DNA from: Paenibacillus_AR mesotrionivorans
Lineage (GTDB): Bacteria > Bacillota > Bacilli > Paenibacillales > NBRC-103111
NCBI RefSeq assembly: GCF_046098205.1
Contig: NZ_JBJURJ010000012.1
Coordinates: 62,001 to 126,000 of the forward strand
Length of the DNA stretch: 64,000 nt
Direction of reading: 5' to 3'
Positions 39,045 through 48,053 of the stretch are shown in pieces; the stretch's first letter is position 1, and every line of letters starts with the position of its first letter. The notes beneath the pieces are model-generated. The model had not been told where the DNA came from. It saw only the letters and a list, made by a program, of their open reading frames with translations, and did no database searches. Made by a program: the position numbers and the translations under genes.

Positions 39045-40799
39045 ATGCGGAGAAACCGGCCCATTTTTGTCAAAATGAATGTGGTGATGCTGATGCTGCT
39101 GGTGCCTGTGGTGATTCTGTTCGCCTATTTTAACAGGACCAGCCTGAAGGTGATCGACGACCAGATTACGGCGCAGAATACCGGACAGCTCCAATTTCTG
39201 AAGCAGCAGATTGAAGCCAACGCCGAGCGGCTGTCTCTCTCCTCCAGCGTGCTGATCCGGGATTCGTCGGTGCTGGAGCTGCAGACCAGCATGCTCAGGG
39301 ACGATTATTACGCCATGATCAATACAGAGCGGCAGGTGAAGGAGAAGCTGTATATGCAGAGCTTTTCCAGCAGCTGGTCCAATCATCTGTCCATCTATTG
39401 GCCTACAGTCGGGCACCGGGTGTCCACCAACCCGGGGGACAGCTACGATCAGGCGCTGTTGGACCGCTCGGAAAACGGCAAATGGGCCTTCCGCCAAAAC
39501 AGCCCCCTGGAGGAGCCCTATTACCAGCTGTTTATCTGGGATCCGTATTTCTCCAAAAGCAGCCCCCAAACGGCAAGCGCCGTGTACGAGGTCCGGTTCG
39601 GGCTTGACAATATCCGCAGGATGCTGCAGCAGTATCAGTCGGAGGCGGCAGGACAGTCCTTTTTGCTGACCAAAGGAGGAGCGGCCATTGCCGGAACAGC
39701 CGCCGGAGACGCGCGGTTCGGCGAGATGGGGAAGGAGCTGATGCAGGAGCAGCTGGGGGAGAGCGGCCACCGGAATATGGAGGAGGACAACCGGAAGGCC
39801 TATCTGAGCTATGTGCAGCTGCCCTCCTTGGACGCCTATTTGTTCCACTACGTGCCCCTGAACGTAATCCATGCTCCGATTATCCAGGCCCGGAATCTGT
39901 TTTATCTCAGTTTGGTCTTTCTGATTCTGCTGGCCTTCACCGTCGCCTATCTCTTATATCTGCATGTGCAAAAGCCCATATCCGCCATTGTGAAGGGGCT
40001 GAAGCAGTATGAAGGGGGCAATTATTCCTTCCGCATCCGCAAGAAATTCCATAACGAATTCGATTATATGATGCTGCGGTTTAACGATCTGGGCACCCAG
40101 ATCCAGCATCTGATCCATCACGTGTACGAGGAGCAGAACCGGTCACGGCTGGCAACGCTCAAGCAGCTGCAATCCCAGATTAATCCCCATTTCCTGTATA
40201 ACAGCCTGTCCTTTATCGCCGCCTGCGCCAAAGCGGGGGAGATGGACACCATCAAGCGTATGGCCTTCCACCTGGCGGATTATTACCGCTACACTACCCG
40301 TGTGGAGAATCAGCTGCCCCCACTCCGGGAGGAGCTGGAGCTGGTGAGCCATTATCTGAATATCTATGCCCTGCGGCTGGAGCGGCTGGATTACCGTATT
40401 GAGGTTCCTCCGGATCTGCTGGCGGAGCCGATCATGAGGCTGATCCTGCAGCCGGTGGTGGAGAATGCCATTGAACACGGGATCGAACCCAAACCAGGCC
40501 GGGGAACGGTCCGGATAACCGGCTTCCGGAAAGACGGCTGGAACCTGCTGGTTGTAGAGGACAGCGGGGCGGGGCTGGAGGAGCAGGCACTGCAGGAGCT
40601 GGTGCAAAGCCTGGAGCGTCCCATGGATGCGGAAACGGGCTGCGGCCTGTGGAATGTGCATCAGCGGCTGCGCTCACGGTTTGGCGCGGGTGCAGGCATA
40701 AGCCTGGACAAGTCGGAGGAGCTGGGCGGTCTGCGTGTTATTCTACGCTGGAAACAAGAGGAGGAGGGTCATGATGAACAAATTGCTGCTGGTGGATGA
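39045..40799 (+). CDS. YesM-type sensor histidine kinase 1
   Basis: 584 residues from ATG 39045 (GGGAGG 8 bases upstream). Membrane segments at about 12-32 (VVMLMLLVPVVILFAYF) and 285-305 (LFYLSLVFLILLAFTVAYLL) bracket an extracellular dCache-like sensor (about 35-280). A HAMP (about 306-358) follows, then the His_kinase phosphorylation region QSQINPHFLYNSLSFI (His near 380) and the ATPase region (LQPVVENAIEHGIEP, VEDSGAGLEE, GCGLWNVHQRL). It phosphorylates the response regulator encoded in overlap (29 bases). Sited between a permease operon and SBP1, so it should sense the imported glycan. Confidence 0.95.
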   Translation: MRRNRPIFVKMNVVMLMLLVPVVILFAYFNRTSLKVIDDQITAQNTGQLQFLKQQIEANAERLSLSSSVLIRDSSVLELQTSMLRDDYYAMINTERQVKEKLYMQSFSSSWSNHLSIYWPTVGHRVSTNPGDSYDQALLDRSENGKWAFRQNSPLEEPYYQLFIWDPYFSKSSPQTASAVYEVRFGLDNIRRMLQQYQSEAAGQSFLLTKGGAAIAGTAAGDARFGEMGKELMQEQLGESGHRNMEEDNRKAYLSYVQLPSLDAYLFHYVPLNVIHAPIIQARNLFYLSLVFLILLAFTVAYLLYLHVQKPISAIVKGLKQYEGGNYSFRIRKKFHNEFDYMMLRFNDLGTQIQHLIHHVYEEQNRSRLATLKQLQSQINPHFLYNSLSFIAACAKAGEMDTIKRMAFHLADYYRYTTRVENQLPPLREELELVSHYLNIYALRLERLDYRIEVPPDLLAEPIMRLILQPVVENAIEHGIEPKPGRGTVRITGFRKDGWNLLVVEDSGAGLEEQALQELVQSLERPMDAETGCGLWNVHQRLRSRFGAGAGISLDKSEELGGLRVILRWKQEEEGHDEQIAAGG

Positions 40800-42387
40800 T
40801 GAGCCGATGATTCTGAAAAGCTTAGTGAACAATGACTGGGCAGGTGTGGGCGTCGGCAGCGTGCATCAGGCGGAAAACGGGCTTGCCGCCCTGGAGGTGC
40901 TGAAGCGGACGGAGGTGGATATCGTGGTGACGGATATCCGGATGCCGGGGATGGACGGGCTGGAGCTGTGCCGCTGCATCCGGGAGCAGTATCCCTTGAT
41001 CAAATGCGTCCTCCTCTCTGGCTACGGGGAATTCGAATATGCCCGGCAGGCTATCCAATACGGGATCTCCAGCTATTTGCTGAAGCCGGTGAAGGATGAG
41101 GATTTGCTGTCGCAGGTGGCAGAGCTTGTGGAAGCCATCCGCCTTGAGGAAGCGGAGAAGGGCTCCCTGGAGCAAACCAGGCGGACACTGCACACCCATT
41201 TGCCCATGCTGCGCACCGGGCTTTTGAAGGAGCTGCTGGCCGGAACGGCGCTGCCTGCCCGGGAGCCGGCTGCGCGGATGGAGGAATACGGCCTGTCCTT
41301 CCGGCCGGAGGTGCCCTGCTTTATGGTGCTAGCCCGGCTGGAGGGGGTGTTCCGGCAATCCGGGGACCGGGATCTGGCCCTGTATGAGTATGCGGTTCAG
41401 AATATTGCCGGTGAGCTGTTGGAGTCACGCTGCCGGATATGGTCCTGCAAGGACACCAATGACTATTTGGTGTTTGTGCTGCAACCCAAGGAAGAGGCGG
41501 AAGACACTGGCGGCGCTGCATCCATGGCCGAAAGCGCTGCGCTGGAGCTTCAGGAGAAGGTGTCTGACTTCCTGAAGGGCCAGGTTTCTGTATGGGTCAG
41601 CGGCGGCTTCCGACTGCCGGAGGAGCTGGCGGATTCCTACCGCGTTGGTTTGAATGAGTTCCGCAAGGTGCCCCGCAGCGGGCAGGGCCGTCTCCTGCGC
41701 AGCGGGGAGCAGCGCAGCCAGTCCAAATCCCTGCAAACCCTGCACAGCCCGCCGGGCTTCCAGCAGCTTCTGGAGGCGGGGCGTTATGATGATGCACGAT
41801 CAAAGCTGGACCAGATGTTCGCCGAGATGGAGGAGCGGATGCTGGATTCGGAGGAGCATCTGATGGAGATTGTGTATACGCTGGCCAATGCCTTCCTGTA
41901 TTTGGCTCATCTCCAGGGGAAGACTCTGCTGGAGATGTCCGGCTGGGAGGCGGGACTGACGGCAGACCCCGGGCTGTTCAGGCATCCCGGACGGGTGCGG
42001 GGATGGGCGCTGGATGCCCTGCGGAACATGGAGGCGGCCAGCTTCCGGGATCTTAAGGACAGCAAGGGCCAGCTGATAGCCCGAATTCACCGGTTTATCG
42101 AGGCCCAAATTGCCGGGGATGTGTCCCTGCAGACCATTGCCGATCACGTGGGGCTGCACCCTGTTTATTTGTCCACCCTTTACAAGCAGGAGATGAAGGA
42201 GAATATCAGCGACTTTATTATCCGCTACCGGATGGAGAAGGCAGGAATGCTCCTGCGCACCACTGACATCAAAATTTATGAGCTGGCCAGCCGCCTCGGC
42301 TTTCAGAATCCCCCTTATTTCAGCAAGCTGTTCAAGCAGCATTACGGGGTGACGCCCCAGGAATTCCGGGACCGGCTAGGCCTGTAG
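40771..42387 (+). CDS. YesN-type response regulator 1, AraC output
   Basis: 538 residues from ATG 40771 (a second ATG follows at once) with GAGGAGGAGG upstream. Receiver domain residues 1-125: KLLLVDDEPMIL, phosphoacceptor Asp near residue 56 in VVTDIRMPGMDGLEL, LSGYGEFEYA and LLKPVKDEDL. A middle domain of unclear fold (130-420) precedes the AraC DNA-binding end (about 430-538: LQTIADHVGLHPVYLSTLYKQEM, shown in part; ASRLGFQNPPYFSKLFKQHYG). Overlaps its kinase by 29 bases. The ATCTTAA sites nearby are its likely targets. Confidence 0.95.
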   Translation: MMNKLLLVDDEPMILKSLVNNDWAGVGVGSVHQAENGLAALEVLKRTEVDIVVTDIRMPGMDGLELCRCIREQYPLIKCVLLSGYGEFEYARQAIQYGISSYLLKPVKDEDLLSQVAELVEAIRLEEAEKGSLEQTRRTLHTHLPMLRTGLLKELLAGTALPAREPAARMEEYGLSFRPEVPCFMVLARLEGVFRQSGDRDLALYEYAVQNIAGELLESRCRIWSCKDTNDYLVFVLQPKEEAEDTGGAASMAESAALELQEKVSDFLKGQVSVWVSGGFRLPEELADSYRVGLNEFRKVPRSGQGRLLRSGEQRSQSKSLQTLHSPPGFQQLLEAGRYDDARSKLDQMFAEMEERMLDSEEHLMEIVYTLANAFLYLAHLQGKTLLEMSGWEAGLTADPGLFRHPGRVRGWALDALRNMEAASFRDLKDSKGQLIARIHRFIEAQIAGDVSLQTIADHVGLHPVYLSTLYKQEMKENISDFIIRYRMEKAGMLLRTTDIKIYELASRLGFQNPPYFSKLFKQHYGVTPQEFRDRLGL

Positions 42388-42401
42388 CAGATCGTGGGGA
42401 C

Positions 42402-42467
42402 CTTAACAAATTAACAGGCAATCTTAAAACTTTCTCTCTTACCGGGTTGTAAGCGCTGTAATAAGAT
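42402..42467 (+). promoter_or_regulatory. Promoter of SBP1: CTTAA pair plus cre-like site
   Basis: CTTAA at 42402 and again at 42423 (21 bases apart, second inside AATCTTAAAA), CTTACC at 42438, then AAGCGCTGTAATAAGAT at 42451-42467. TGTAAGCGCTGTAA (42448-42461) fits the CcpA cre consensus in 13 of 14 positions. The same order and spacing recurs at 59197-59266. Confidence 0.65.
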
Positions 42468-42513
42468 AAGAATTGCAAACGGATTACAGTCCGAAAGGGA
42501 GGTTCGAAAACAG

Positions 42514-44220
42514 ATGAACAAAAAATTCGCATGTATGGCGCTTGCTGCGGCAATCGCCCTCTCCACGGCAGCGGGATGTGCGGACAGCAAGGATAACGGC
42601 AGCGGCACAGCAGAGCCGGCAGGCTCACCTGCAGCCACAGCCGCAGCCAAGAATGAAACGGCTGAGGCCATCCGGAACGGTACGTACAAGTTTGACCCGC
42701 CGGTGACCATCACCACAGTGAAAGCCACGGACTCCACCATCAAATTCAAAAACGGGGAGACCATGGAGAACAACGTCCATACCAAATGGGCGCATGACCA
42801 GTTGGGCATTGACATTAAACATCTGTGGCAGGTGCCGGGTGACCAGTTCAATACCAAGCTGCGGCTGATGCTTACCGCCAACGAATCCCTGCCGGATGTG
42901 ATTACCACCCAGGATATGACCCTGCTGGATGAGCTGATTCAATCAGGCAAATACCGGGATATCACCGCTGATTTTGAAGCGTATGCCTCTCCCAAGGTGA
43001 AGGAAATATACAATTCCAACCCCCTGAACTGGAGTCAGGTGACTTATGGCAACAAGAAGATGGCCCTGCCCAATTTCGCCAATGCGGGCAACGACAACTC
43101 CGTGCTGTGGATCCGCCAGGATTGGCTGGATAAGCTGGGGATGAGCGCTCCCAAAACCTTTGCGGAGCTGGAAACCCTGATGCAGACCATCCTGGACAAA
43201 AAGCCCGGCGGCAATGACAATGTGATTCCCCTGGGGGTCAGTTTCGGCTCCGGCGGTTCCTACCCCAACCCCTTCACCAGCTGGCTGGGGGAAAGCTCCT
43301 GGGTATTCGGCGCCTTCGGCACCGTCCCGTATCAATGGATTGTGCAAAACGACAAGCTGGTCCACGGCTCCACTGTCCCCCAGATGAAGGGCGGTCTGAC
43401 CAAGCTGAAGGAATGGTACAACAAGGGCTTCATCTCCAAGGAAGCGGGCTTGCATGACGAGAACAAGCTGGCGGAGCTGATCGCCCAAGGCCGGGTTGGC
43501 ATTGTAGCTGCTCCGTACTGGATGGGCACCTGGCCTGTACCTGATCTGCAGAAGAATGTGGCCGGCGCAACCATGAAGCCGTATCCGCTGCCCACCCAGA
43601 ACGGCAAGGTGGCGGCCCGGGACACCACCTATCTCCGTGGCGGCATGCTGGTCAAAAAGGATTTTAAACATGCGGATGCGCTGTTCCTGTATCTGAACCG
43701 GATTTTCGAAGCCGTCAATGCCAAGGAAGGCAGCGAGTTCGTCAACGGCTGGTATAATGATTACGATTACACCCTCAAAGCAGACGGTACCCGGTCCGTA
43801 GAGGACAAGGATATTCCCGGCGGCAAGGTGGGCCCGGCCAAGTATCTGCTTATCGAGCCCAAGGATCCTTTTGTAGGGCTGAAGACCAACGCCCGGCTGA
43901 GCCGGGGAGAGGCGCCTGTCACTCCTTCGGAGAAGAGGGCGGCCACCAGCAACAAGGATGTGATCAAAGCCTCGGAAATCGTGGACGACGGCTGGAAAGC
44001 GGGCATTTTTGTGCCGCAGGCCTTCACCGGAGCCAACACCCCGGCCATGCAGGCGAAGGGCGGTATTCTCGCCAAGCTGGAGGGGGATACCTTCATCGGC
44101 ATGATCTATGGCAAGAAGCCCATCGAGGAGTTCGACAACTTCGTCAAGGAATGGAAGAGCCTAGGCGGGGATGACATCACCAAGGAAGCCAACGAGTGGT
44201 ACCAGAAGATGAAGAAATAA
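42514..44220 (+). CDS. Extracellular solute-binding lipoprotein 1 (LplA-like)
   Basis: 568 residues. Signal MNKKFACMALAAAIALSTAA with lipobox STAAGC (Cys22) and a Gly/Ala/Ser-rich tether. The binding fold begins VTITTVKATDSTIKFKNGET and shows the LplA-family traits LGIDIKHLWQVPGDQFNTKL, NESLPDVITTQDMTLLDELI, and WIRQDWLDKLGMSAPKTFAE. Large size (over 500 residues) is usual for binding proteins of complex oligosaccharides. It follows response regulator 1 by 126 bases with its own promoter, and probably serves the permease pair on the other side (37046-38839). Terminator at 44234. Confidence 0.93.
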   Translation: MNKKFACMALAAAIALSTAAGCADSKDNGSGTAEPAGSPAATAAAKNETAEAIRNGTYKFDPPVTITTVKATDSTIKFKNGETMENNVHTKWAHDQLGIDIKHLWQVPGDQFNTKLRLMLTANESLPDVITTQDMTLLDELIQSGKYRDITADFEAYASPKVKEIYNSNPLNWSQVTYGNKKMALPNFANAGNDNSVLWIRQDWLDKLGMSAPKTFAELETLMQTILDKKPGGNDNVIPLGVSFGSGGSYPNPFTSWLGESSWVFGAFGTVPYQWIVQNDKLVHGSTVPQMKGGLTKLKEWYNKGFISKEAGLHDENKLAELIAQGRVGIVAAPYWMGTWPVPDLQKNVAGATMKPYPLPTQNGKVAARDTTYLRGGMLVKKDFKHADALFLYLNRIFEAVNAKEGSEFVNGWYNDYDYTLKADGTRSVEDKDIPGGKVGPAKYLLIEPKDPFVGLKTNARLSRGEAPVTPSEKRAATSNKDVIKASEIVDDGWKAGIFVPQAFTGANTPAMQAKGGILAKLEGDTFIGMIYGKKPIEEFDNFVKEWKSLGGDDITKEANEWYQKMKK

Positions 44221-44233
44221 AGATAGCTGCAAG

Positions 44234-44262
44234 GAGCCTGCCGGAGACGGCGGGCTTTTTTT
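44234..44262 (+). terminator. Terminator after SBP1
   Basis: GCCTGCCG pairs with CGGCGGGC followed by seven T. Confidence 0.9.
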
Positions 44263-44339
44263 GTCCATCCGGGGAGCCTCTTCAATCCATCAGGCGGATG
44301 CCGGAATGCGCGGCAGACTCCGGGCGATTGCCGGCTTAA

Positions 44340-44366
44340 GATCTTATAAGAACTTCGAAAGATCCA
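44340..44366 (+). promoter_or_regulatory. Candidate regulator-2 site upstream of importer 2
   Basis: GATCTTATAAGAACTTCG followed by AAAGATCC (from 44340) matches the segment from 53806 in 21 of 26 positions. It lies 60-85 bases before the permease start. Confidence 0.5.
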
Positions 44367-44424
44367 AGCAATAACCCCCATAGCCTGCATGCTAAGATAT
44401 AGAAAAATAAGGAGCAGTGATGAT

Positions 44425-45378
44425 ATGCAGACGAAATGGGCAGCAGGACCAGGCTCCGGCATTCTACCCGCCAGCCTAAAAACCCGGATTAAGACAATCC
44501 GCAGGTATAAAACCATGTACCTTTTATTATTTCCCGCGCTGATCTACTTTGTTATCTTCAAGTATATCCCGATGGCGGGAATCGTGATTGCGTTCAAGAA
44601 TTACAATATGGTGCTGGGACTGTGGGACAGCCCCTGGGTAGGGCTCAGTAATTTCAAGGATTTCATCAATGGAGTGTACTTCTGGGACATTATGGGGAAC
44701 ACCATCATCATCTCGCTGTATAAGCTGTTAATCGGGTTTTCCGCTCCTATCCTGTTAGCCCTGCTCCTGAACGAAGTGCCGAAGCAATGGTTCAAGCGGA
44801 TTGTGCAAACCATCACCTACCTGCCCCATTTCCTGTCCTGGGTCATTGTGTACGGCTTAATGGTATCCCTGCTGTCTCCGGGAGACGGCCTAATCAATAT
44901 GCTGTTAAAGGAAAACGGCTTCAATCCCATCTCGTTCCTGACTGAACCCTCCTGGGGCAGGCCGGTGATCATCATGTCCGAGGTCTGGAAGGACATCGGC
45001 TGGGGAGCTATCTTGTACCTTGCTGCCTTGGCGGGAATCGATCCCAGCTTGTATGAAGCAGCCCGTATGGACGGAGCCTCCAAGTGGAGACAGCTGTGGC
45101 ATGTGACACTGCCCGGCATCCGGGGCGTCATCGTGTTGATGCTGATTCTGAAGCTGAGCCACATTTTGGATGCCGGCTTTGACCAAATATTCATGTTCTC
45201 CAACACCTTCAACCAGGAGAAGATCGACATCATCGATACCTGGGTGTACCGGGAGGGCTTGGAACGGTTAAGGATCGGCTTGGCGACTGCAGTGGGTTTG
45301 TTTAAAGCCGTGATCGGATTTGGGTTGGTGCTGGCGTCCAACAAGCTTGCCAAAAAATTCGACGGGCAAATCTGGTGA
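44425..45378 (+). CDS. Carbohydrate ABC transporter permease, LplB type (importer 2)
   Basis: 317 residues from ATG 44425 with AAGGAG 10 bases upstream. Six membrane segments; TMYLLLFPALIYFVIFKYIPMAG, IVQTITYLPHFLSWVIVYGL, LAALAGIDPSLYEAARMDGA (ATPase-contact loop) and GLFKAVIGFGLVLASNKLAK are diagnostic. First gene of importer 2, followed directly by its partner permease (45390) and binding protein (46366). Only about 45% alike by eye to the first-module permease, so the two modules are separate lineages, not a fresh duplication. Confidence 0.94.
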   Translation: MQTKWAAGPGSGILPASLKTRIKTIRRYKTMYLLLFPALIYFVIFKYIPMAGIVIAFKNYNMVLGLWDSPWVGLSNFKDFINGVYFWDIMGNTIIISLYKLLIGFSAPILLALLLNEVPKQWFKRIVQTITYLPHFLSWVIVYGLMVSLLSPGDGLINMLLKENGFNPISFLTEPSWGRPVIIMSEVWKDIGWGAILYLAALAGIDPSLYEAARMDGASKWRQLWHVTLPGIRGVIVLMLILKLSHILDAGFDQIFMFSNTFNQEKIDIIDTWVYREGLERLRIGLATAVGLFKAVIGFGLVLASNKLAKKFDGQIW

Positions 45379-45389
45379 GGAGATCGATT

Positions 45390-46259
45390 ATGGTAAATCA
45401 GACGTTTGGAGAAAAAGTGGGACAAGTCTTTGTCTATAGCATACTGGTGTTGTTATCCGCGCTTTGTTTGTTTCCCTTCCTGTATGTGGTTGCCGTTTCC
45501 GTTACCTCGGAGGCGGAGGTGCTAAGAAGAGGGGTTGTGATTATCCCCGAGGCGGTTACCTTCGCGGCCTACAAGGAAGTGCTTTTCTCCCAGGGTCTGG
45601 GGCAGGCGTATAAGGTTACCCTGTTTCGTACCCTTGCGGGGACAGCACTCAACATGCTTTTTACCGTGATTGCCGCTTATCCCCTATCCAAGAGATATTT
45701 GCCGGGACGCAGTCCCTTCCTGTTGTTTATCGTCTTTACCATGATGTTCAGCGGGGGCCTCATCCCTTCGTACTTGGTCATCCGTTCCCTGGGATTGCTG
45801 AATACCCCGTGGGTGCTTATCGTTCCGAATTTGATCAGCGCCTTTAACCTGGTTATTATCAAAGGCTTCTTCGAGCAGCTTCCTCCCGAAATTGAGGAGT
45901 CGGCACGGGTGGACGGAGCCAGCGAGCTGCAGTCTCTGTGGAAGATTATCCTGCCTCTCTCCATGCCCGTCTTAGCAACCATTTCCTTGTTCTATGCAGT
46001 CGGGCATTGGAACAGCTACTTCGATGCCATCGTGTATATCAATGATACGAAATGGATGCCGCTTCAAGTGATTCTGCGCAATATCCTGCTTAATGTTCAG
46101 GCGCAAAGTGCGGATATGGGCTCCAGCTCGGAGCATGTGAGCACCATTGCCCTGCAGATGGCTGCTGTTGTGGTGACGACGGTACCGATCCTCATCGTCT
46201 ACCCGTTTTTGCAGAAGCATTTTACCAAGGGCGTACTTGTAGGCTCCATTAAAGGGTAA
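45390..46259 (+). CDS. Carbohydrate ABC transporter permease, LplC type (importer 2)
   Basis: 289 residues from ATG 45390 with GAGGAG 7 bases upstream. Features: YSILVLLSALCLFPFLYVVA, IIPEAVTFAAYKEVLF, SGGLIPSYLVIRSLGLLNTP, ARVDGASELQSLWKIILPLS and the end YPFLQKHFTKGVLVGSIKG. It is 11 bases downstream of its partner. No ATPase gene accompanies the pair. Confidence 0.94.
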   Translation: MVNQTFGEKVGQVFVYSILVLLSALCLFPFLYVVAVSVTSEAEVLRRGVVIIPEAVTFAAYKEVLFSQGLGQAYKVTLFRTLAGTALNMLFTVIAAYPLSKRYLPGRSPFLLFIVFTMMFSGGLIPSYLVIRSLGLLNTPWVLIVPNLISAFNLVIIKGFFEQLPPEIEESARVDGASELQSLWKIILPLSMPVLATISLFYAVGHWNSYFDAIVYINDTKWMPLQVILRNILLNVQAQSADMGSSSEHVSTIALQMAAVVVTTVPILIVYPFLQKHFTKGVLVGSIKG

Positions 46260-46365
46260 GAAGGGCGGTGGCTTTAACGCCGGAATGTTCTTCCTTTCCA
46301 CGATCTGCGCTGTGAGGGTATAGGGCATTCCGGTGTGATACTATATATACAAAGGAGAGGTCAAC

Positions 46366-47964
46366 ATGCAACGTAAAAAGATTATTTTTCCCGTGCTGGC
46401 TGCAATAGTCGGCTTGGGAGCGGCTGTGTCAGGCTGCGGAGGAAAGAATGAGGCTGATCCTGCAGCCGCAACGGCTGCTTCGGGCAGCCCGAAAGCCGAA
46501 GCCAACAAGTTCGCCAACAGGTTGAAAATCACGATGTTCAATCAAGGTACCTTCAACGCGTCGGCTCCGGTTCCACCCCTGGAGGAGGATATTCAGCGTC
46601 AGATGCTGGGGAAAGCGGTAAATATCGATCTGGATATGATTATTCCCCAATCTGGACAGGCGACCACCAAATTGAATACGCTGATTGCCGGCGGAGATAT
46701 TCCCGATCTGATCTTCCTGAAAACCCGGACGGACCTGGCGCAATATTACGACCAGGGGATTCTGGCGGACTTGACTCCGTATCTGGAGCAATTCCCCGAA
46801 TTGAAGAAGCGCTTTGGCAGCGGCTCCTGGGATGCGGCCAAATATAAAGGAAAAACCATTGCCGTTCCGGGCTACGACAATGTAAACGGGATGATCAACA
46901 GCATCTATATCCGCAATGATTGGTTAAAGAAGCTGAACCTGAAGGTGCCGACAACGCCTGATGAGCTGTTCGAGGTAATGAAAGCCTTTACAGAGAAGGA
47001 CCCTGACGGCAACGGCAAGAACGATACCTACGGATTCATCGGGGGTATGAATAAGGAAGGGACTCTTACATCCTATGGCTTCGACACCCTGATGTGGATG
47101 TTCGGTGTAAACCCTCCGGGTGCTATTGACGTCAAGGATAATAAGGCAGTTATGCTATTCACGGATCCTAAAATGAAAGAGGCGCTTAGTTATATCAATA
47201 AGATGATGGAAGCCAAGCTGGTGGACCCCGACTGGGTAACCATGAATACCTCCGATCTGCTCGATCAGAAGCTGTTTAAGGGCAAGGTCGGTGTGATGGT
47301 AAGAGACGCGCGCAGGATGGAGCCGGATGCCCAGCAGAAAATGAAGGAGGTCGGCGGAGAAATTCCGGATTGGGTCATTATTCCTCCCATGAAGGGGCCG
47401 TACGGGGATCAGCTTCTGGAGAGAAAAACATACCAAAGCAACACCTGGGCGATTTCCGTAAAAGCAAACAAGGAGAAAATCACCCGAATCCTGGCCATGC
47501 TGGAGTATGTTTTTACGGATAAAGAGGCCTACCCCCATTTTGCATACGGAGTGAAAGGAATCCATTGGGATTTGGTAGACGGCAAGGCAAAGAATAAAAT
47601 CCCTGAGTTATCCAAAGAGGTGAAGGATAAATACGCCTGGGTGGACCATTATAAATTCCCCCGGCGCGGTGATGACGCGGAATACTTCAGCTTCAAAAAC
47701 CCGAAAACCATAGAGGCCTTCGAGAACAATCAGAAGTACGTAGCTCCTACTCTGCCCGGAGCCTCCTTGACGGCTGATGCCAACGATACCAAGGCAGTGG
47801 AGCGGGTACGCTTCATCAATGAATCCTTAATCAAGTTCATGAGCGGCAAGGAACCGCTCTCCAACTGGGATAGCTTCATCAAAACCCTGGAAACCAAGTT
47901 CGACCTGCAGAAATATAAGGATAATGTAGATCAGCAGCTGAAGGAACTGGGATATATCAAGTAA
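46366..47964 (+). CDS. Extracellular solute-binding lipoprotein 2
   Basis: 532 residues with AAGGAGAGG 8 bases upstream. Lipobox AAVSGC (Cys24). The binding fold starts LKITMFNQGTFNASAPVPPL and includes LNTLIAGGDIPDLIFLKTRT, SIYIRNDWLKKLNLKVPTTP, EKDPDGNGKNDTYGFIGGM (a calcium-loop-like stretch usual in this family) and WDSFIKTLETKF. It forms importer 2 with the two permeases upstream. It differs clearly from SBP1, so the two modules likely take different oligosaccharides or sizes. Confidence 0.93.
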   Translation: MQRKKIIFPVLAAIVGLGAAVSGCGGKNEADPAAATAASGSPKAEANKFANRLKITMFNQGTFNASAPVPPLEEDIQRQMLGKAVNIDLDMIIPQSGQATTKLNTLIAGGDIPDLIFLKTRTDLAQYYDQGILADLTPYLEQFPELKKRFGSGSWDAAKYKGKTIAVPGYDNVNGMINSIYIRNDWLKKLNLKVPTTPDELFEVMKAFTEKDPDGNGKNDTYGFIGGMNKEGTLTSYGFDTLMWMFGVNPPGAIDVKDNKAVMLFTDPKMKEALSYINKMMEAKLVDPDWVTMNTSDLLDQKLFKGKVGVMVRDARRMEPDAQQKMKEVGGEIPDWVIIPPMKGPYGDQLLERKTYQSNTWAISVKANKEKITRILAMLEYVFTDKEAYPHFAYGVKGIHWDLVDGKAKNKIPELSKEVKDKYAWVDHYKFPRRGDDAEYFSFKNPKTIEAFENNQKYVAPTLPGASLTADANDTKAVERVRFINESLIKFMSGKEPLSNWDSFIKTLETKFDLQKYKDNVDQQLKELGYIK

Positions 47965-48053
47965 ATACAGGGAAGAGGGGAGCGAAGTGCTGCTCCTCTC
48001 TTTGTTGGATTATGGTATGCTTGAATGAAATCTGCATAAAGGGAAGACAGCCG